Positions 37,020-45,832 of a stretch of DNA of 64,000 nucleotides are shown one piece after another. The stretch covers positions 124,001-188,000 of the forward strand of contig NZ_SRLB01000010.1 of the NCBI RefSeq assembly GCF_004745635.1. The letters are read 5' to 3'. The DNA is from Methylobacterium nonmethylotrophicum. GTDB lineage: Bacteria > Pseudomonadota > Alphaproteobacteria > Rhizobiales > Beijerinckiaceae. Under the pieces are notes generated by a model. That model worked only from the letters and a program-made list of their open reading frames with translations, searched no databases and was not told the DNA's origin. Within the stretch, counting starts at the first letter, position 1, and each line of letters begins with the position of its first letter. The position numbers and the translations under genes are program-made.

Positions 37020-38060
37020 TTGGTGAAGCAGCTCGGCCTCCTGACCGCCCTCGGCCTCACGGCCGTGGCCACCTCGCTGACCCCCGCCCTGGCGCAGCAG
37101 AAGACGCTCTACGTCGCCGGCTATGGCGGGTCGTTCGAGAAGACGATCCGCACCGAGGTGATCCCGGCCTTCGAGAAGGCCAACGACGTCAAGGTCGAGT
37201 ACGTCGCCGGCAACTCCACCGACACGCTCGCCAAGCTCCAGGCCCAGAAGGGCAACCAGCAGATCGACGTCGCGATCGTCGACGACGGCCCGATGTACCA
37301 GGCGATCCAGCTCGGCTTCTGCGATCGTGTCGAGGGCGTGCCGACCGCCGACCTCTACGACCTCGCCCGCTTCACGGACGATCGTGCGGTGGCGACCGGC
37401 CTCGTCGCCACCGGGCTCATGTACAACACCAAGGTCTTTGCGGAGCGGGGCTGGGCGCCGCCGACCTCCTGGAACGACCTCAAGGACCCGAAGTACCGAA
37501 AGACACTCGTCATCCCGCCGATCAACAACACCTACGGGCTCAACGTCCTGGTGATGCTGGCGAAGATGAACGGCGGCAGCGAGAAGAACGTCGACAGCGC
37601 ATTCAAGATCTTCAAGTCCGAGATCAACCCGAACGTGCTCGCCTACGAGCCGTCGCCCGGCAAGATGACGGAGCTGTTCCAGTCCGGCCAGGCGGTGATC
37701 GCGGTCTGGGGCACCGGCCGGGTGCAGGGGCTGGCCAATACCGGCTTCCCGGTCGATTTCGTCTACCCGAAGGAGGGCGCCGTCGCGCTCCTCACCGCCG
37801 CCTGCCCGGTCGCCAAGCCGAAGGGTTCGCCGCTCGCCAACGCCTTCATCAAGGCGCTGCTCGACCCCAAGGTGCAGCTCACGATGCTCAAGGAGTACGG
37901 CTACGGCCCGGTCGTGAAGTCGGTCGAGGCGCCGCCGGAGATCGTCAAGATGGCCCCCGTCGGCGCCCGCGCCGCCGCCCTCTACACACCGGACTGGGCG
38001 GTGGTGAACGAGAAGCGCGAGGAGTGGACGAAACGATGGAACCGGGAGGTCGAGCGGTGA
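37020..38060 (+). CDS. ABC transporter substrate-binding protein (polyamine/opine type)
   Basis: A 346-residue periplasmic binding protein of the PotD-like family. A signal peptide (LGLLTALGLTAVATSLTPALAQ) ends at about residue 26. The first strand YVAGYGGSFEKTIR and the following AFEKANDVKVEYV and VAIVDDGPMYQA are typical of family 1 polyamine/opine binders. The start is a TTG at 37020 (spacing 8 to AGGAGA) or the GTG at 37023; no ATG is in place. It is divergent from a LysR gene and heads the transporter operon. A composite repeat of about 220 bases lies between it and the ATPase gene. Confidence 0.9.
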   Translation: MVKQLGLLTALGLTAVATSLTPALAQQKTLYVAGYGGSFEKTIRTEVIPAFEKANDVKVEYVAGNSTDTLAKLQAQKGNQQIDVAIVDDGPMYQAIQLGFCDRVEGVPTADLYDLARFTDDRAVATGLVATGLMYNTKVFAERGWAPPTSWNDLKDPKYRKTLVIPPINNTYGLNVLVMLAKMNGGSEKNVDSAFKIFKSEINPNVLAYEPSPGKMTELFQSGQAVIAVWGTGRVQGLANTGFPVDFVYPKEGAVALLTAACPVAKPKGSPLANAFIKALLDPKVQLTMLKEYGYGPVVKSVEAPPEIVKMAPVGARAAALYTPDWAVVNEKREEWTKRWNREVER

Positions 38061-38115
38061 GAGCAAGCCTGCTTCTTCTACTTTACCCTGAGAATATCCA
38101 AAACATCGCTGTGTA

Positions 38116-38334
38116 AGAGCCCGTTTGACATGTCTGGGAAATCTATCCCACCCTCCACCTCATCCTGAGGTGTCAGTCGATTGAAGATCGACTGACCTCG
38201 AAGGAGGGCTCCAGGGATCGCAGTGGCTTCTGGAGCCCTCCTTCGAGGCTCCTTTCAGTCGCACCTCAGGATGAGGCCGTGGATGGGATAGATCGGGCCC
38301 ATGCGATCCCGCTCTCCGCAGTCAAACAGGCTCT
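38116..38334. repeat. Dispersed palindromic repeat, copy 2, with outer inverted ends
   Basis: The core (38159-38276) starts CTCATCCTGAGGTGTCAGTC and ends GCACCTCAGGATGAGG, with the internal CTCGAAGGAGGGCTCCAG palindrome. It is wrapped in a longer inverted repeat: AGAGCCCGTTTGAC at 38116-38129 and GTCAAACAGGCTCT at 38321-38334, 14 bases with one mismatch. The right-end 14-mer also occurs alone at 2939-2952. The element fills most of the 352-base gap between the binding-protein and ATPase genes of one operon. Confidence 0.88.
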
Positions 38335-38412
38335 AAGACGCGGGATCCCCTCTCCCGTGTGGGAGAGGGGAGACCTACGCCTTTCCTTCCCCGGACAGCC
38401 CCGGATCCGCGC

Positions 38413-39489
38413 ATGACCACGAACCTCCGCCCCTCCGCGCCTTTGCTCGAACTCGAGCACGTCGCCAAGGCCTTCGGCAGCCACGTCGCGGTCGAGGACT
38501 TCACCCTCGCGGTCGCCCCCGGCGAGTTCGTCTCGTTCCTCGGACCCTCGGGCTGCGGCAAGACCACGACGCTGCAGATGATCGCCGGCTTCCTCAGCCC
38601 CTCCCGCGGGACGATCCGGCTTCAGGGCCGCGACCTGACGCAGGTCCATCCGTCGAAGCGCGGCCTCGGCATCGTGTTCCAGAGCTACGCGCTCTTCCCG
38701 CACATGACGGCGGCCGAGAACGTCGCCTTCGGGCTCGAGATGCAGCGGGTGGGCAAGGCGGAGCGCACCGAGCGGGTCCGCGCCGCGCTGGCGATGGTGG
38801 GACTTGCCGGTTACGAGGACCGTCATCCGCGCCGGATGTCCGGCGGCCAGCAGCAGCGGGTGGCGCTCGCCCGCGCCCTCGTGATCCGCCCGAGCGTGCT
38901 GCTCCTCGACGAGCCGCTCTCGAACCTCGACGCCAAGCTGCGCGAGGAGATGCAGATCGAGCTGCGCCAGATCCAGCGCGACCTCGGCACCACCACGATC
39001 CTCGTCACCCACGACCAGACCGAGGCGCTCTCCCTCTCCAACCGCGTCGTGGTGATGAGCAAGGGCCGGATCGAGCAGATCGGCACGCCGCAGGACACCT
39101 ACGAGCGCCCGGCCTCCGCCTTCGTCGCCCGGTTCCTCGGCAAGACCAACGATTTTTCCGCCCGCATCGAGGGCGCGGCTCCGGCCCGGATCGTCGCCGG
39201 CGGCTGGAGCGCACCGGCGCCGGCGGGCCTGCGCGGCCCGGTGACGATCAGCGTCCGGCCCGAGCGGATCAGCTTTTCCGAATCCGGCCTGCCGGCCCGG
39301 GTCGCCGCCCGCATCTTCCAGGGCAACCACTGGCTCTTCCAGTGCGAGACCGAGTGCGGCCCGGCGATCGTGGTGCGCCCCAACGACGGGCTGGCCCAGC
39401 CCGGCGAGGGCGAGGCGGTGCGCCTCGCCTGGCGCGAAGAAGACATGAGCATCCGGGACATGAGCCTCAGGGCGGGGGCCGCCGCGTGA
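38413..39489 (+). CDS. ABC transporter ATP-binding protein (PotA-like)
   Basis: A 358-residue ATPase with the nucleotide-binding domain in residues 1-240 and a C-terminal TOBE domain. Walker A is GPSGCGKT at 44-51, the Q loop is FQSYALFPHM, the signature is MSGGQQQRVALARAL, Walker B is VLLLDEPLSNLDAKLR, and the switch histidine is in LVTHDQTEAL. This form is that of polyamine/opine/iron importers. Its stop overlaps the GTG of the first permease gene. It powers the two permeases that follow. Confidence 0.95.
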   Translation: MTTNLRPSAPLLELEHVAKAFGSHVAVEDFTLAVAPGEFVSFLGPSGCGKTTTLQMIAGFLSPSRGTIRLQGRDLTQVHPSKRGLGIVFQSYALFPHMTAAENVAFGLEMQRVGKAERTERVRAALAMVGLAGYEDRHPRRMSGGQQQRVALARALVIRPSVLLLDEPLSNLDAKLREEMQIELRQIQRDLGTTTILVTHDQTEALSLSNRVVVMSKGRIEQIGTPQDTYERPASAFVARFLGKTNDFSARIEGAAPARIVAGGWSAPAPAGLRGPVTISVRPERISFSESGLPARVAARIFQGNHWLFQCETECGPAIVVRPNDGLAQPGEGEAVRLAWREEDMSIRDMSLRAGAAA

Positions 39490-40400
39490 GCGCCGCCGCC
39501 GCGACCACGCTGCCGGCCGCCGCCCCGGCAACCGTTCCGGAGCCCCGCGCCAGCCGCGCGCCGCTCTGGCTGGTGCTGCCGGCCCTGATGCTGTTCACCG
39601 GCATCGTCCTGGTGCCGCTGACGATGACGGTCCTGCTCTCGTTCCACGACTGGGGCCAGTACAAGGGCATCGAGCCGGTCCTGATCCTGAAGAACTGGCA
39701 CGAGATCGCCACCGACCCGTACTACGCCGAGATGTTCGGGCGGACGCTGCGCATCGCGCTGATCACGACGCTCCTCACGGCGCTCCTCGGCGCGCCCGAG
39801 GCCTACATCCTCAACCGGATGAGCGGGCGCTGGCGCGGGATCTTCCTGCTCCTGATCCTTGGGCCGCTCCTCATCTCGGTGGTGGCGCGCACCCTCGGCT
39901 GGGCGCTGCTGTTCGGCGGGTCTAACGGGCTCGCCAACAAGCTGCTGCTGTCGCTCGGGCTCATTGCCTCGCCGCTGCCATTCCTGTTCACAGAGACCGG
40001 CGTCGTCATCGCCCTCGTCCACGTGATGATGCCGTTCATGGTGCTGTCGGTCTGGGCCGCGCTCCAGCGCCTCGACAGCCAAGTCGAGCACGCCGCGATG
40101 TCGCTCGGCGCCGGGCCGCTCACCATCCTGCGCCGCATCGTGCTGCCGCAGGTCATGCCGGGCGTGCTGTCCGGCGCGATCATCGTGTTCTCGCTCTCGG
40201 CGAGCGCCTTCGCGACGCCGGCGATCATCGGCGGGCGCCGCCTCAAGGTCGCGGCGACGCTCGCCTACGACGAGTTCCTCAACACCCTGAACTGGCCGCT
40301 CGGCGCCGCGGTGGCGGTGCTGCTGCTCGCCGGCCTCGTCCTGATCGTCGTCGGCGCCAACGCGCTCGTCGAGCGGCGTTACGCGGAGGTGTTCCGATGA
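39486..40400 (+). CDS. ABC transporter permease (PotB-like)
   Basis: A 304-residue inner-membrane permease with about six membrane spans, after a 25-residue alanine/proline-rich cytoplasmic tail. The EAA loop AAMSLGAGPLTILRRIVLPQVMPG (quoted in part) is near residues 197-220. It begins with GTG at 39486, overlapping the ATPase stop, and ends overlapping the next ATG, so the three are translationally coupled. Family: polyamine/opine/putrescine-type importers. Confidence 0.93.
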   Translation: MSAAAATTLPAAAPATVPEPRASRAPLWLVLPALMLFTGIVLVPLTMTVLLSFHDWGQYKGIEPVLILKNWHEIATDPYYAEMFGRTLRIALITTLLTALLGAPEAYILNRMSGRWRGIFLLLILGPLLISVVARTLGWALLFGGSNGLANKLLLSLGLIASPLPFLFTETGVVIALVHVMMPFMVLSVWAALQRLDSQVEHAAMSLGAGPLTILRRIVLPQVMPGVLSGAIIVFSLSASAFATPAIIGGRRLKVAATLAYDEFLNTLNWPLGAAVAVLLLAGLVLIVVGANALVERRYAEVFR

Positions 40401-41197
40401 GCCGCAACGGCCCCCTCGCGCTCGCCTTCCACGGCCTGTTCGTGATATTCATGCTGGCGCCGATCGTCGTCGTCTGCCTCGTCGCCTTCACGCCCGAGGG
40501 CTTCCTCTCGCTGCCGACGAACGGCTTTTCCCTTCGCTGGTTCAGGGCGATCGCGGACTATCCCGAATTCGTCCACGCCTTCTGGGTCAGCCTCGGGCTG
40601 GGCGCGCTGTCCTCCTTCATCGCCCTGCTCTTCGCGGTGCCGGCGGCGCTGGCGCTCACCCGCTACGCGGTCCCCGGCCGGGGCGCGCTCCAGGCCCTGT
40701 TCCTGTCGCCCCTGATGATCCCGCACGTCGTGCTCGGCGTCGCCTTCCTGCGCTTCTTCACCGCGATCGGGTTCGGCGGCACCTTCCTGGCGCTGCTCGC
40801 CGCCCATATCGTCGTGGTCTTCCCCTTCGCGTTCCGGCTGACGCTCGCGGCGGCGGCCGGGCTCGATCCGGCCCTGGAACGGGCGGCGGTCTCGCTCGGG
40901 GCCGGCGGGTTCACGCTGTTTCGCCGGGTGACCCTGCCGCTGATCCTGCCGGGCGTCGTGAGCGGCTGGGCGCTCGCCTTCATCCAGTCCTTCGACGACC
41001 TGACCATGACGGTCTTCCTCGCCGCGCCCGGCACCGAGACGCTGCCGGTGCGCATGTTCCTCTACATTCAGGACAACATCGACCCCCTGGTGACCTCGGT
41101 CTCGGCCTGCGTGATCGCGATCACCCTGGTGTTCCTCGTCGTCCTTGACCGCCTCTACGGCCTCGACCGCGTGCTCGCCGGCAAGGGCAGCCACTGA
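40397..41197 (+). CDS. ABC transporter permease (PotC-like)
   Basis: A 266-residue second permease, about six membrane helices, with the EAA loop RAAVSLGAGGFTLFRRVTLPLILPG (quoted in part). FDDLTMTVFLAAPGTETLPVRMF is a segment commonly seen in PotC-like permeases of opine and polyamine importers. It overlaps the preceding permease by four bases. With it the importer is complete: binding protein, ATPase and two permeases. Confidence 0.93.
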   Translation: MSRNGPLALAFHGLFVIFMLAPIVVVCLVAFTPEGFLSLPTNGFSLRWFRAIADYPEFVHAFWVSLGLGALSSFIALLFAVPAALALTRYAVPGRGALQALFLSPLMIPHVVLGVAFLRFFTAIGFGGTFLALLAAHIVVVFPFAFRLTLAAAAGLDPALERAAVSLGAGGFTLFRRVTLPLILPGVVSGWALAFIQSFDDLTMTVFLAAPGTETLPVRMFLYIQDNIDPLVTSVSACVIAITLVFLVVLDRLYGLDRVLAGKGSH

Positions 41198-41232
41198 CAA
41201 TCGCGGCCCATCGCCGGCGTACAGGAGTTCAC

Positions 41233-42372
41233 ATGTCCAAGGACTACGACGTCGCCGTCGTCGGCGGCGGCCTGCTCGGCTCGGCCATCGCCTGGGGCCT
41301 CGGCCGGCTCGGCCAGCGGGTGGCCGTCCTTGACGAGGGCGACGTCACCAAGCGCGCCTCGCGGGCGAACTTCGCCCTGGTGTGGGTGCAGAGCAAGGGC
41401 CTCGGGATGCCGGCCTATACCGGCTGGACCGTCCGCGCGGCGAAAAGCTGGGGAGAGCTCGCCGCGGCGCTGCGCGAGCAGACCGGGCTCGACGTCGCCC
41501 TGCAGCAGAACGGCGGCTTCCACATCACCCTCGGGGACGACGAGTATGGAAGGCGCGCCGACCTCGTCGCCCGGATGCACAACCAGATCGGCGCCGCCGA
41601 CTACCGGATGGAGATGGTCTCCCGCGGCGAGGTCGAGCGGGCGCTGCCGGGGATCGGCCCGGAGGTCTCCGGCGGCAGCTACTGCCCCCTCGACGGCCAC
41701 GTGAACTCCCTGCGCACCTACCGGGCCTTTCACATGGGCCTGAAGGCGTTCGGCATCGACTACCTGCCGGAGCGGCCGGTCTCGGGGATCACCCGCGAGG
41801 GGGCCGAGTTCCGGCTGACGACGCCCATGGGGGAGGTGAGGGCCGGGAAGGTCGTGCTCGCCGCCGGCAACGCCAACCAGGACCTCGCCCCGATGGTCGG
41901 GCTCTCGGCCCCGATGGGCCCGACCCGGGGCCAGATCGTCGTCACCGAGCGCACCGCGCCCTTCCTGCCCCACCCGCTCTCGACCCTGCGCCAGACCGAC
42001 GAAGGCACGGTGATGATCGGCGACAGCAAGGAGGACATCCTCGACGACCGGTCGATGCGCCAGGGCATCAACGCCGTGATGGCCGACCGGGCCCAGCGCA
42101 CCTTCCCGCATCTCGCCCGGCTCAACGTGGTGCGCAGCTGGTCCGGCATCCGGGTGATGCCGCGGGACGGGTTCCCGATCTACGACCAGTCGCAGACGCA
42201 TCCCGGCGCCTTCGTGGCCTGCTGCCACTCCGGCGTGACCCTCGCCTCCAACCACGCCTTCGAGATCGCCCGGATGGTGGCGGCCGGCCACCTGGAGCCG
42301 GAGCTGGTCGGCGCCTTCACGGCCAAGCGGTTCGAGGCGGAGGAGAGCCGGGCCGGCAGCGGGTATTATTGA
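41233..42372 (+). CDS. FAD-dependent oxidoreductase (DAO family)
   Basis: A 379-residue flavoprotein of the D-amino-acid-oxidase-like fold (DadA, sarcosine oxidase beta, opine oxidase B). The FAD motif VVGGGLLGSAIAWGLG is at residues 8-23, and the C-terminal GIRVMPRDGFPIYDQS and HSGVTLA segments contact the flavin. Such proteins oxidise secondary amines or D-amino acids to imines. It lies 35 bases behind the last permease gene, so the imported compound is probably its substrate. A second DAO paralogue occurs three genes later. Confidence 0.9.
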   Translation: MSKDYDVAVVGGGLLGSAIAWGLGRLGQRVAVLDEGDVTKRASRANFALVWVQSKGLGMPAYTGWTVRAAKSWGELAAALREQTGLDVALQQNGGFHITLGDDEYGRRADLVARMHNQIGAADYRMEMVSRGEVERALPGIGPEVSGGSYCPLDGHVNSLRTYRAFHMGLKAFGIDYLPERPVSGITREGAEFRLTTPMGEVRAGKVVLAAGNANQDLAPMVGLSAPMGPTRGQIVVTERTAPFLPHPLSTLRQTDEGTVMIGDSKEDILDDRSMRQGINAVMADRAQRTFPHLARLNVVRSWSGIRVMPRDGFPIYDQSQTHPGAFVACCHSGVTLASNHAFEIARMVAAGHLEPELVGAFTAKRFEAEESRAGSGYY

Positions 42373-42397
42373 GGACGACACAATCCTTCGACGATCC

Positions 42398-42559
42398 ATC
42401 CCATCCTGAACCTCATCCTGAGGTGCCGGCGATCGAAGATCGAGTCGATCTTCGATCGCCGGCCTCGAAGGAGGGTTCCAGGGGTCGCGGAGCTATCTGG
42501 AGCCCTCCTTCGAGGCTGCTGCAAGCAGCAGCGCCTCAGGATGAGGTTCAGGATGGGAT
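42398..42559. repeat. Dispersed palindromic repeat, copy 3
   Basis: The core starts CTCATCCTGAGGTGCCGGCG and ends GCGCCTCAGGATGAGG, with CTCGAAGGAGGGTTCCAG facing CTGGAGCCCTCCTTCGAG in the middle. The palindrome extends outward: ATCCCATCCTGAAC at 42398-42411 pairs with GTTCAGGATGGGAT at 42546-42559. The left module is a long hairpin of CCGGCGATCGAAGATCGA type; the right module is the GCTGCTGCAAGCAGCAGC hairpin also found on the left side of copy 1. It lies between two genes of one operon. Confidence 0.88.
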
Positions 42560-42622
42560 CCAGCGACGAAACATCCGGACAGATTCTGAGATTCCACGAG
42601 GGCCCAGGGCCCGGAGACGCCC

Positions 42623-42919
42623 ATGTTCAAGCGATCCGACCACGACACCAGACCCATCGTGCGCATCCTCGTCGAGGGTGCGCCGGTCGAGGCGCGGGCG
42701 GGCGACAGCGTGTCGGCCGCCTTGCTCGCCTCCGGCCGCGACGTGCGCCGGCTGACCGCCGTCAGCGGGGCGCCGCGGCTGCCCTACTGCATGATGGGGG
42801 TGTGCTTCGACTGCCTCGTCACCATCGACGGCGTCGGCAACCGCCAGGGCTGCCTGGTGCCCGTGGCGGACGGCATGCGCATCGAGATCCAGAAAGGCAG
42901 GCGGGAGATCGGCCGATGA
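42623..42919 (+). CDS. (2Fe-2S)-binding protein, small subunit of an amine/opine dehydrogenase
   Basis: A 98-residue ferredoxin-like protein with cysteines C56, C61, C64 and C77 (PYCMMGVCFDCLVTIDG, then NRQGC), the plant-type 2Fe-2S pattern. Small subunits of this type (HcnA, the gamma subunit of D-hydroxyproline dehydrogenase, opine oxidase partners) join the two flavin subunits and carry electrons. The stop overlaps the ATG of the next gene, the large flavin subunit, so the two are coupled. This fixes its role in the complex better than its sequence alone. Confidence 0.92.
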   Translation: MFKRSDHDTRPIVRILVEGAPVEARAGDSVSAALLASGRDVRRLTAVSGAPRLPYCMMGVCFDCLVTIDGVGNRQGCLVPVADGMRIEIQKGRREIGR

Positions 42920-44349
42920 GCAGCGCCCCGACGATCACGGCACCTCGTCGCGACGCCTACGACGTCGTGGTGATCGGCGCGGGCCCGGCGGGCCTCGCCG
43001 CCACCGCCACCGCCGCGAAGGCCGGCCTCTCGGTGCTGCTCCTCGACGAGAATGCCGGCCCCGGCGGCCAGGTCTGGCGCGCCATCACCTCGACGCCGCT
43101 CGCCGACCGCGCGCAGCTCGGGGCCGACTTCTGGAGCGGCGAGGACCTGGTGCGGGCGGTGCGCGCGAGCGGCGCCGAGGTGATCCACCGCGCCACGGTC
43201 TGGAGCCTCGACAGGAGCCTCGAGATCGCCGTCTCGGTCGGCGGCGGCTCGGCCTTCGTCACCGCCCGGCGGGTGATCCTGGCGACCGGCGCGCTCGAGC
43301 GCCCGTTCCCGGTCCCCGGCTGGACGCTGCCCGGGGTGATGACCGCGGGCGCGGCGCAGACGATGCTGAAATCCTCCGGACTGGTGCCGGACGAGCCGAC
43401 AGTGATCGCCGGGCAGGGGCCGCTGCTCTGGCTGCTCTCGGCGCAGATCCTGCGCCTCGGCGGCCGGATCGACCACATCCTCGACACGACCGACCGGAGA
43501 AATGCCCTCAGCGCCCTGCCGCACGCGCTCGCCTTCGCGACCTCGCCGTATTTCCGGAAAGGTCTCGCCCTGATGCGCGAGGTGCGCGCCCGGGTGAGGG
43601 TGGTCTCCGGCGTCACCGCACTCGCCGCGAAGGGAGAGGGGCGGCTGTCGAGCGTCACCTACCGGGTCGCCACGCGGGAGGAGACCCTGCCGGCCTCGCT
43701 GCTGCTCCTGCACCAGGGCGTGGTGCCGAACGTCAACCTCGCCATGGCGGCGGGCGTCGAGCATGCCTGGGACGACGTCCAGCTCGCCTGGCTGCCGGTG
43801 CTGGGGCGTGACGGCGCGACCTCGATCGACGGCATCGCGGTCGCCGGCGACGGCGCCGGGATCGGCGGGGCGGAGGCCGCGGCCCTGCGCGGCCGCCTCG
43901 CGGCGCTCGCCGCGGTCGAGGCCCTGGCGCCGGCGGCGCTGGCGACGCTCGAACCCGCCGCGCGCGTGCGGGCCGATCTCGCCCGGGCCGAGCGCGGCCG
44001 GCCCTTCCTCGACCTGCTCTTCCGACCCTCGAAGCCGTTCCGCATCCCTGCCGACGACACCATCGTCTGCCGCTGCGAGGAGGTCACCGCCCGCGACATC
44101 CGCGACTCCGTCGCCACAGGGGCGACGGGACCCAACCAGCTCAAGGCCTATCGCCGCACCGGCATGGGCCCGTGCCAGGGCCGGCTCTGCGGGCTGACCG
44201 TCACCGAGCTGATGGCCGAGGCGCGGGGGAAGACGCCGCAGGAGATCGGCTACTACCGCCTGCGCGCCCCGGTGAAGCCGATCGCGCTGTCCGAGCTCGC
44301 CGCCCTGCCGAAGGCCCAGGCCGACACCGAGGCGGTGGTGCGCGGATGA
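42916..44349 (+). CDS. NAD(P)/FAD-dependent oxidoreductase with Fer2_BFD domain, large subunit of an amine/opine dehydrogenase
   Basis: A 477-residue flavoprotein like opine oxidase subunit A, HcnB or the alpha subunit of D-hydroxyproline dehydrogenase. FAD motif VVIGAGPAGLAATATA at about residues 18-33, a second nucleotide motif around TVIAGQGPLLWLLSAQI, and GIAVAGDGAGIGGAEAA near residue 310. The C-terminal part carries a BFD-like 2Fe-2S motif with cysteines in IVCRCEEVT and GMGPCQGRLCG. The enzyme would oxidise an imino or opine substrate together with the DAO-type subunits. It overlaps both neighbouring genes by four bases. Confidence 0.93.
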   Translation: MSSAPTITAPRRDAYDVVVIGAGPAGLAATATAAKAGLSVLLLDENAGPGGQVWRAITSTPLADRAQLGADFWSGEDLVRAVRASGAEVIHRATVWSLDRSLEIAVSVGGGSAFVTARRVILATGALERPFPVPGWTLPGVMTAGAAQTMLKSSGLVPDEPTVIAGQGPLLWLLSAQILRLGGRIDHILDTTDRRNALSALPHALAFATSPYFRKGLALMREVRARVRVVSGVTALAAKGEGRLSSVTYRVATREETLPASLLLLHQGVVPNVNLAMAAGVEHAWDDVQLAWLPVLGRDGATSIDGIAVAGDGAGIGGAEAAALRGRLAALAAVEALAPAALATLEPAARVRADLARAERGRPFLDLLFRPSKPFRIPADDTIVCRCEEVTARDIRDSVATGATGPNQLKAYRRTGMGPCQGRLCGLTVTELMAEARGKTPQEIGYYRLRAPVKPIALSELAALPKAQADTEAVVRG

Positions 44350-45458
44350 CCGTGCTTGCCGACGCCATCGTGGTCGGGGGCGGCATCCACGGCTGCTCGA
44401 CCGCGCTCCATCTCTGCCGCGCCGGCCTCAAGCCGGTGCTGATCGAGAAGGACTATGCCGGCCGCCACGCCTCCGGCGTCAATGCGGGGGGCGTGCGCCA
44501 GCTCGCCCGCCACGTCGCCGAGATCCCGCTCTCGATCCGCTCGATGGACCTGTGGGAGAGGATCGCCGACCTCGTCGACGACGAGTGCGGCTTCGAGAGC
44601 CACGGCCAGGTGCTGGTCGCCGAGGACGACGGCGAACTCGCGGCCTGTGCCGAACGGGTCGCGGACCTTCAGGATCGCGGCTTCACCCACGAGGAGCTGA
44701 TCGACGGGGCGGAGCTGCGCCGGCTGGTGCCGGCGGTGGCCGAGACCTGCCCGGGCGGCGTCGTCTCGCGCCGCGACGGCGCGGCCCAGCCCGCCCGCAC
44801 GGTGGCGGCCTTCCGGCGCAAGGCGGAGGCGCTCGGGGCCATCGTGCGCGAGGGCGAGGCGGCCACGAATGTGCGCCGGCAGGACGGGCTGTGGCGGGTC
44901 GATGTCGGGTCCGCATCTTACGCGGCGCCGGTGCTCGTCAACGCGGCGGGCGCCTGGGCCGGGCGCATTGCGGCCTCCCTCGGCGAGCCGGTCCCGGTCG
45001 AGACCGTGGCGCCGATGCTGATGATCACCTCGAAGGTGCCGCACTTCATCGATCCCGTGGTGATCCTGCGCGGCCGCAAGCTGTCGTTCAAGCAGTTCGG
45101 CAACGGCACGGTGCTGATCGGCGGCGGCCATCTCGCGGTGCCGGACCAGGACAGGGGCACGACGGTGCTCGACTGGCGACGCCTCGCCGAGAGCGCCCGC
45201 ACGGTGTTCGAGCTGTTTCCGGTGATGCGCGAGGCCACGATCCTGCGCGCCTGGGCCGGCATCGAGGCGAAGATGAAGGACGACCTGCCGGTCCTCGGGT
45301 CCAGCGCCCGCCACGAGGGCCTGTTTCACCAGTTCGGCTTCTCGCTGCACGGCTTCCAGCTCGGGCCGGCGGCGGGCGCCGTCATGGCCGAGCTCATCGT
45401 CGCGGGCGGCACCCAGACCCGGATCGGCGACCTCGGCATCGCGCGCTTCCGGTCCTGA
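44346..45458 (+). CDS. FAD-dependent oxidoreductase (DAO family), second paralogue
   Basis: A 370-residue flavoprotein of the same DAO family as the one at 41233-42372 but only distantly similar to it. FAD motif IVVGGGIHGCSTALHLCRAG at residues 8-27; the C-terminal RAWAGIEAKMKDDLPVLG and QFGFSLHGFQLGPAAG are typical of opine/D-amino-acid dehydrogenase beta subunits. It overlaps the large subunit gene by four bases, and is therefore the more likely catalytic beta subunit of that complex. The first DAO may then act on a different intermediate. Confidence 0.92.
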   Translation: MTVLADAIVVGGGIHGCSTALHLCRAGLKPVLIEKDYAGRHASGVNAGGVRQLARHVAEIPLSIRSMDLWERIADLVDDECGFESHGQVLVAEDDGELAACAERVADLQDRGFTHEELIDGAELRRLVPAVAETCPGGVVSRRDGAAQPARTVAAFRRKAEALGAIVREGEAATNVRRQDGLWRVDVGSASYAAPVLVNAAGAWAGRIAASLGEPVPVETVAPMLMITSKVPHFIDPVVILRGRKLSFKQFGNGTVLIGGGHLAVPDQDRGTTVLDWRRLAESARTVFELFPVMREATILRAWAGIEAKMKDDLPVLGSSARHEGLFHQFGFSLHGFQLGPAAGAVMAELIVAGGTQTRIGDLGIARFRS

Positions 45459-45475
45459 CATCCAAGGAGAATCCC

Positions 45476-45823
45476 ATGAGCATCACCCGCCGGATCCGCA
45501 CGCCGATCATGCACCGCGCCGTCGAGGCCAACGGCTTCGTCTTCGTCGGCGGCACCATCGCGGACGACACCTCGGTGCCGATGGGCGCCCAGACCGAGAA
45601 CATCCTCGGCAAGATCGCCGGCTACCTGAAAGAGGCCGGCACCGACGCCTCGCGGATCGTCTCGGCGACGATCTTCGTGACCGACCTGTCGCACAAGAAG
45701 GAGATGGACGCCGCCTGGACCCGCTTCTTCGGCGAGGACCTGCCGGCGCGCGCGACCGTCGGCGTCGCCGATCTCGGCGGCGGCGCGCTCATCGAGGTGG
45801 TGGTGACCGCGCTGAAGGGGTGA
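45476..45823 (+). CDS. RidA family protein (enamine/imine deaminase-like)
   Basis: A 115-residue YjgF/YER057c/UK114 protein. These trimeric proteins hydrolyse reactive enamines and imines released by amino-acid-oxidising flavoenzymes. The core contains VFVGGTIADDTS, QTENILGKIAGYLKEAG, VSATIFVTDLSHKKEMDAAW and LPARATVGVADLGGGALIEV. The catalytic arginine of true RidA is in the PARxxV segment, here present as LPARATV. It comes 17 bases behind the DAO gene with AAGGAGA as ribosome-binding site. Its presence supports an imine product in this pathway. Confidence 0.93.
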   Translation: MSITRRIRTPIMHRAVEANGFVFVGGTIADDTSVPMGAQTENILGKIAGYLKEAGTDASRIVSATIFVTDLSHKKEMDAAWTRFFGEDLPARATVGVADLGGGALIEVVVTALKG

Positions 45824-45832
45824 GGCCGGCGC

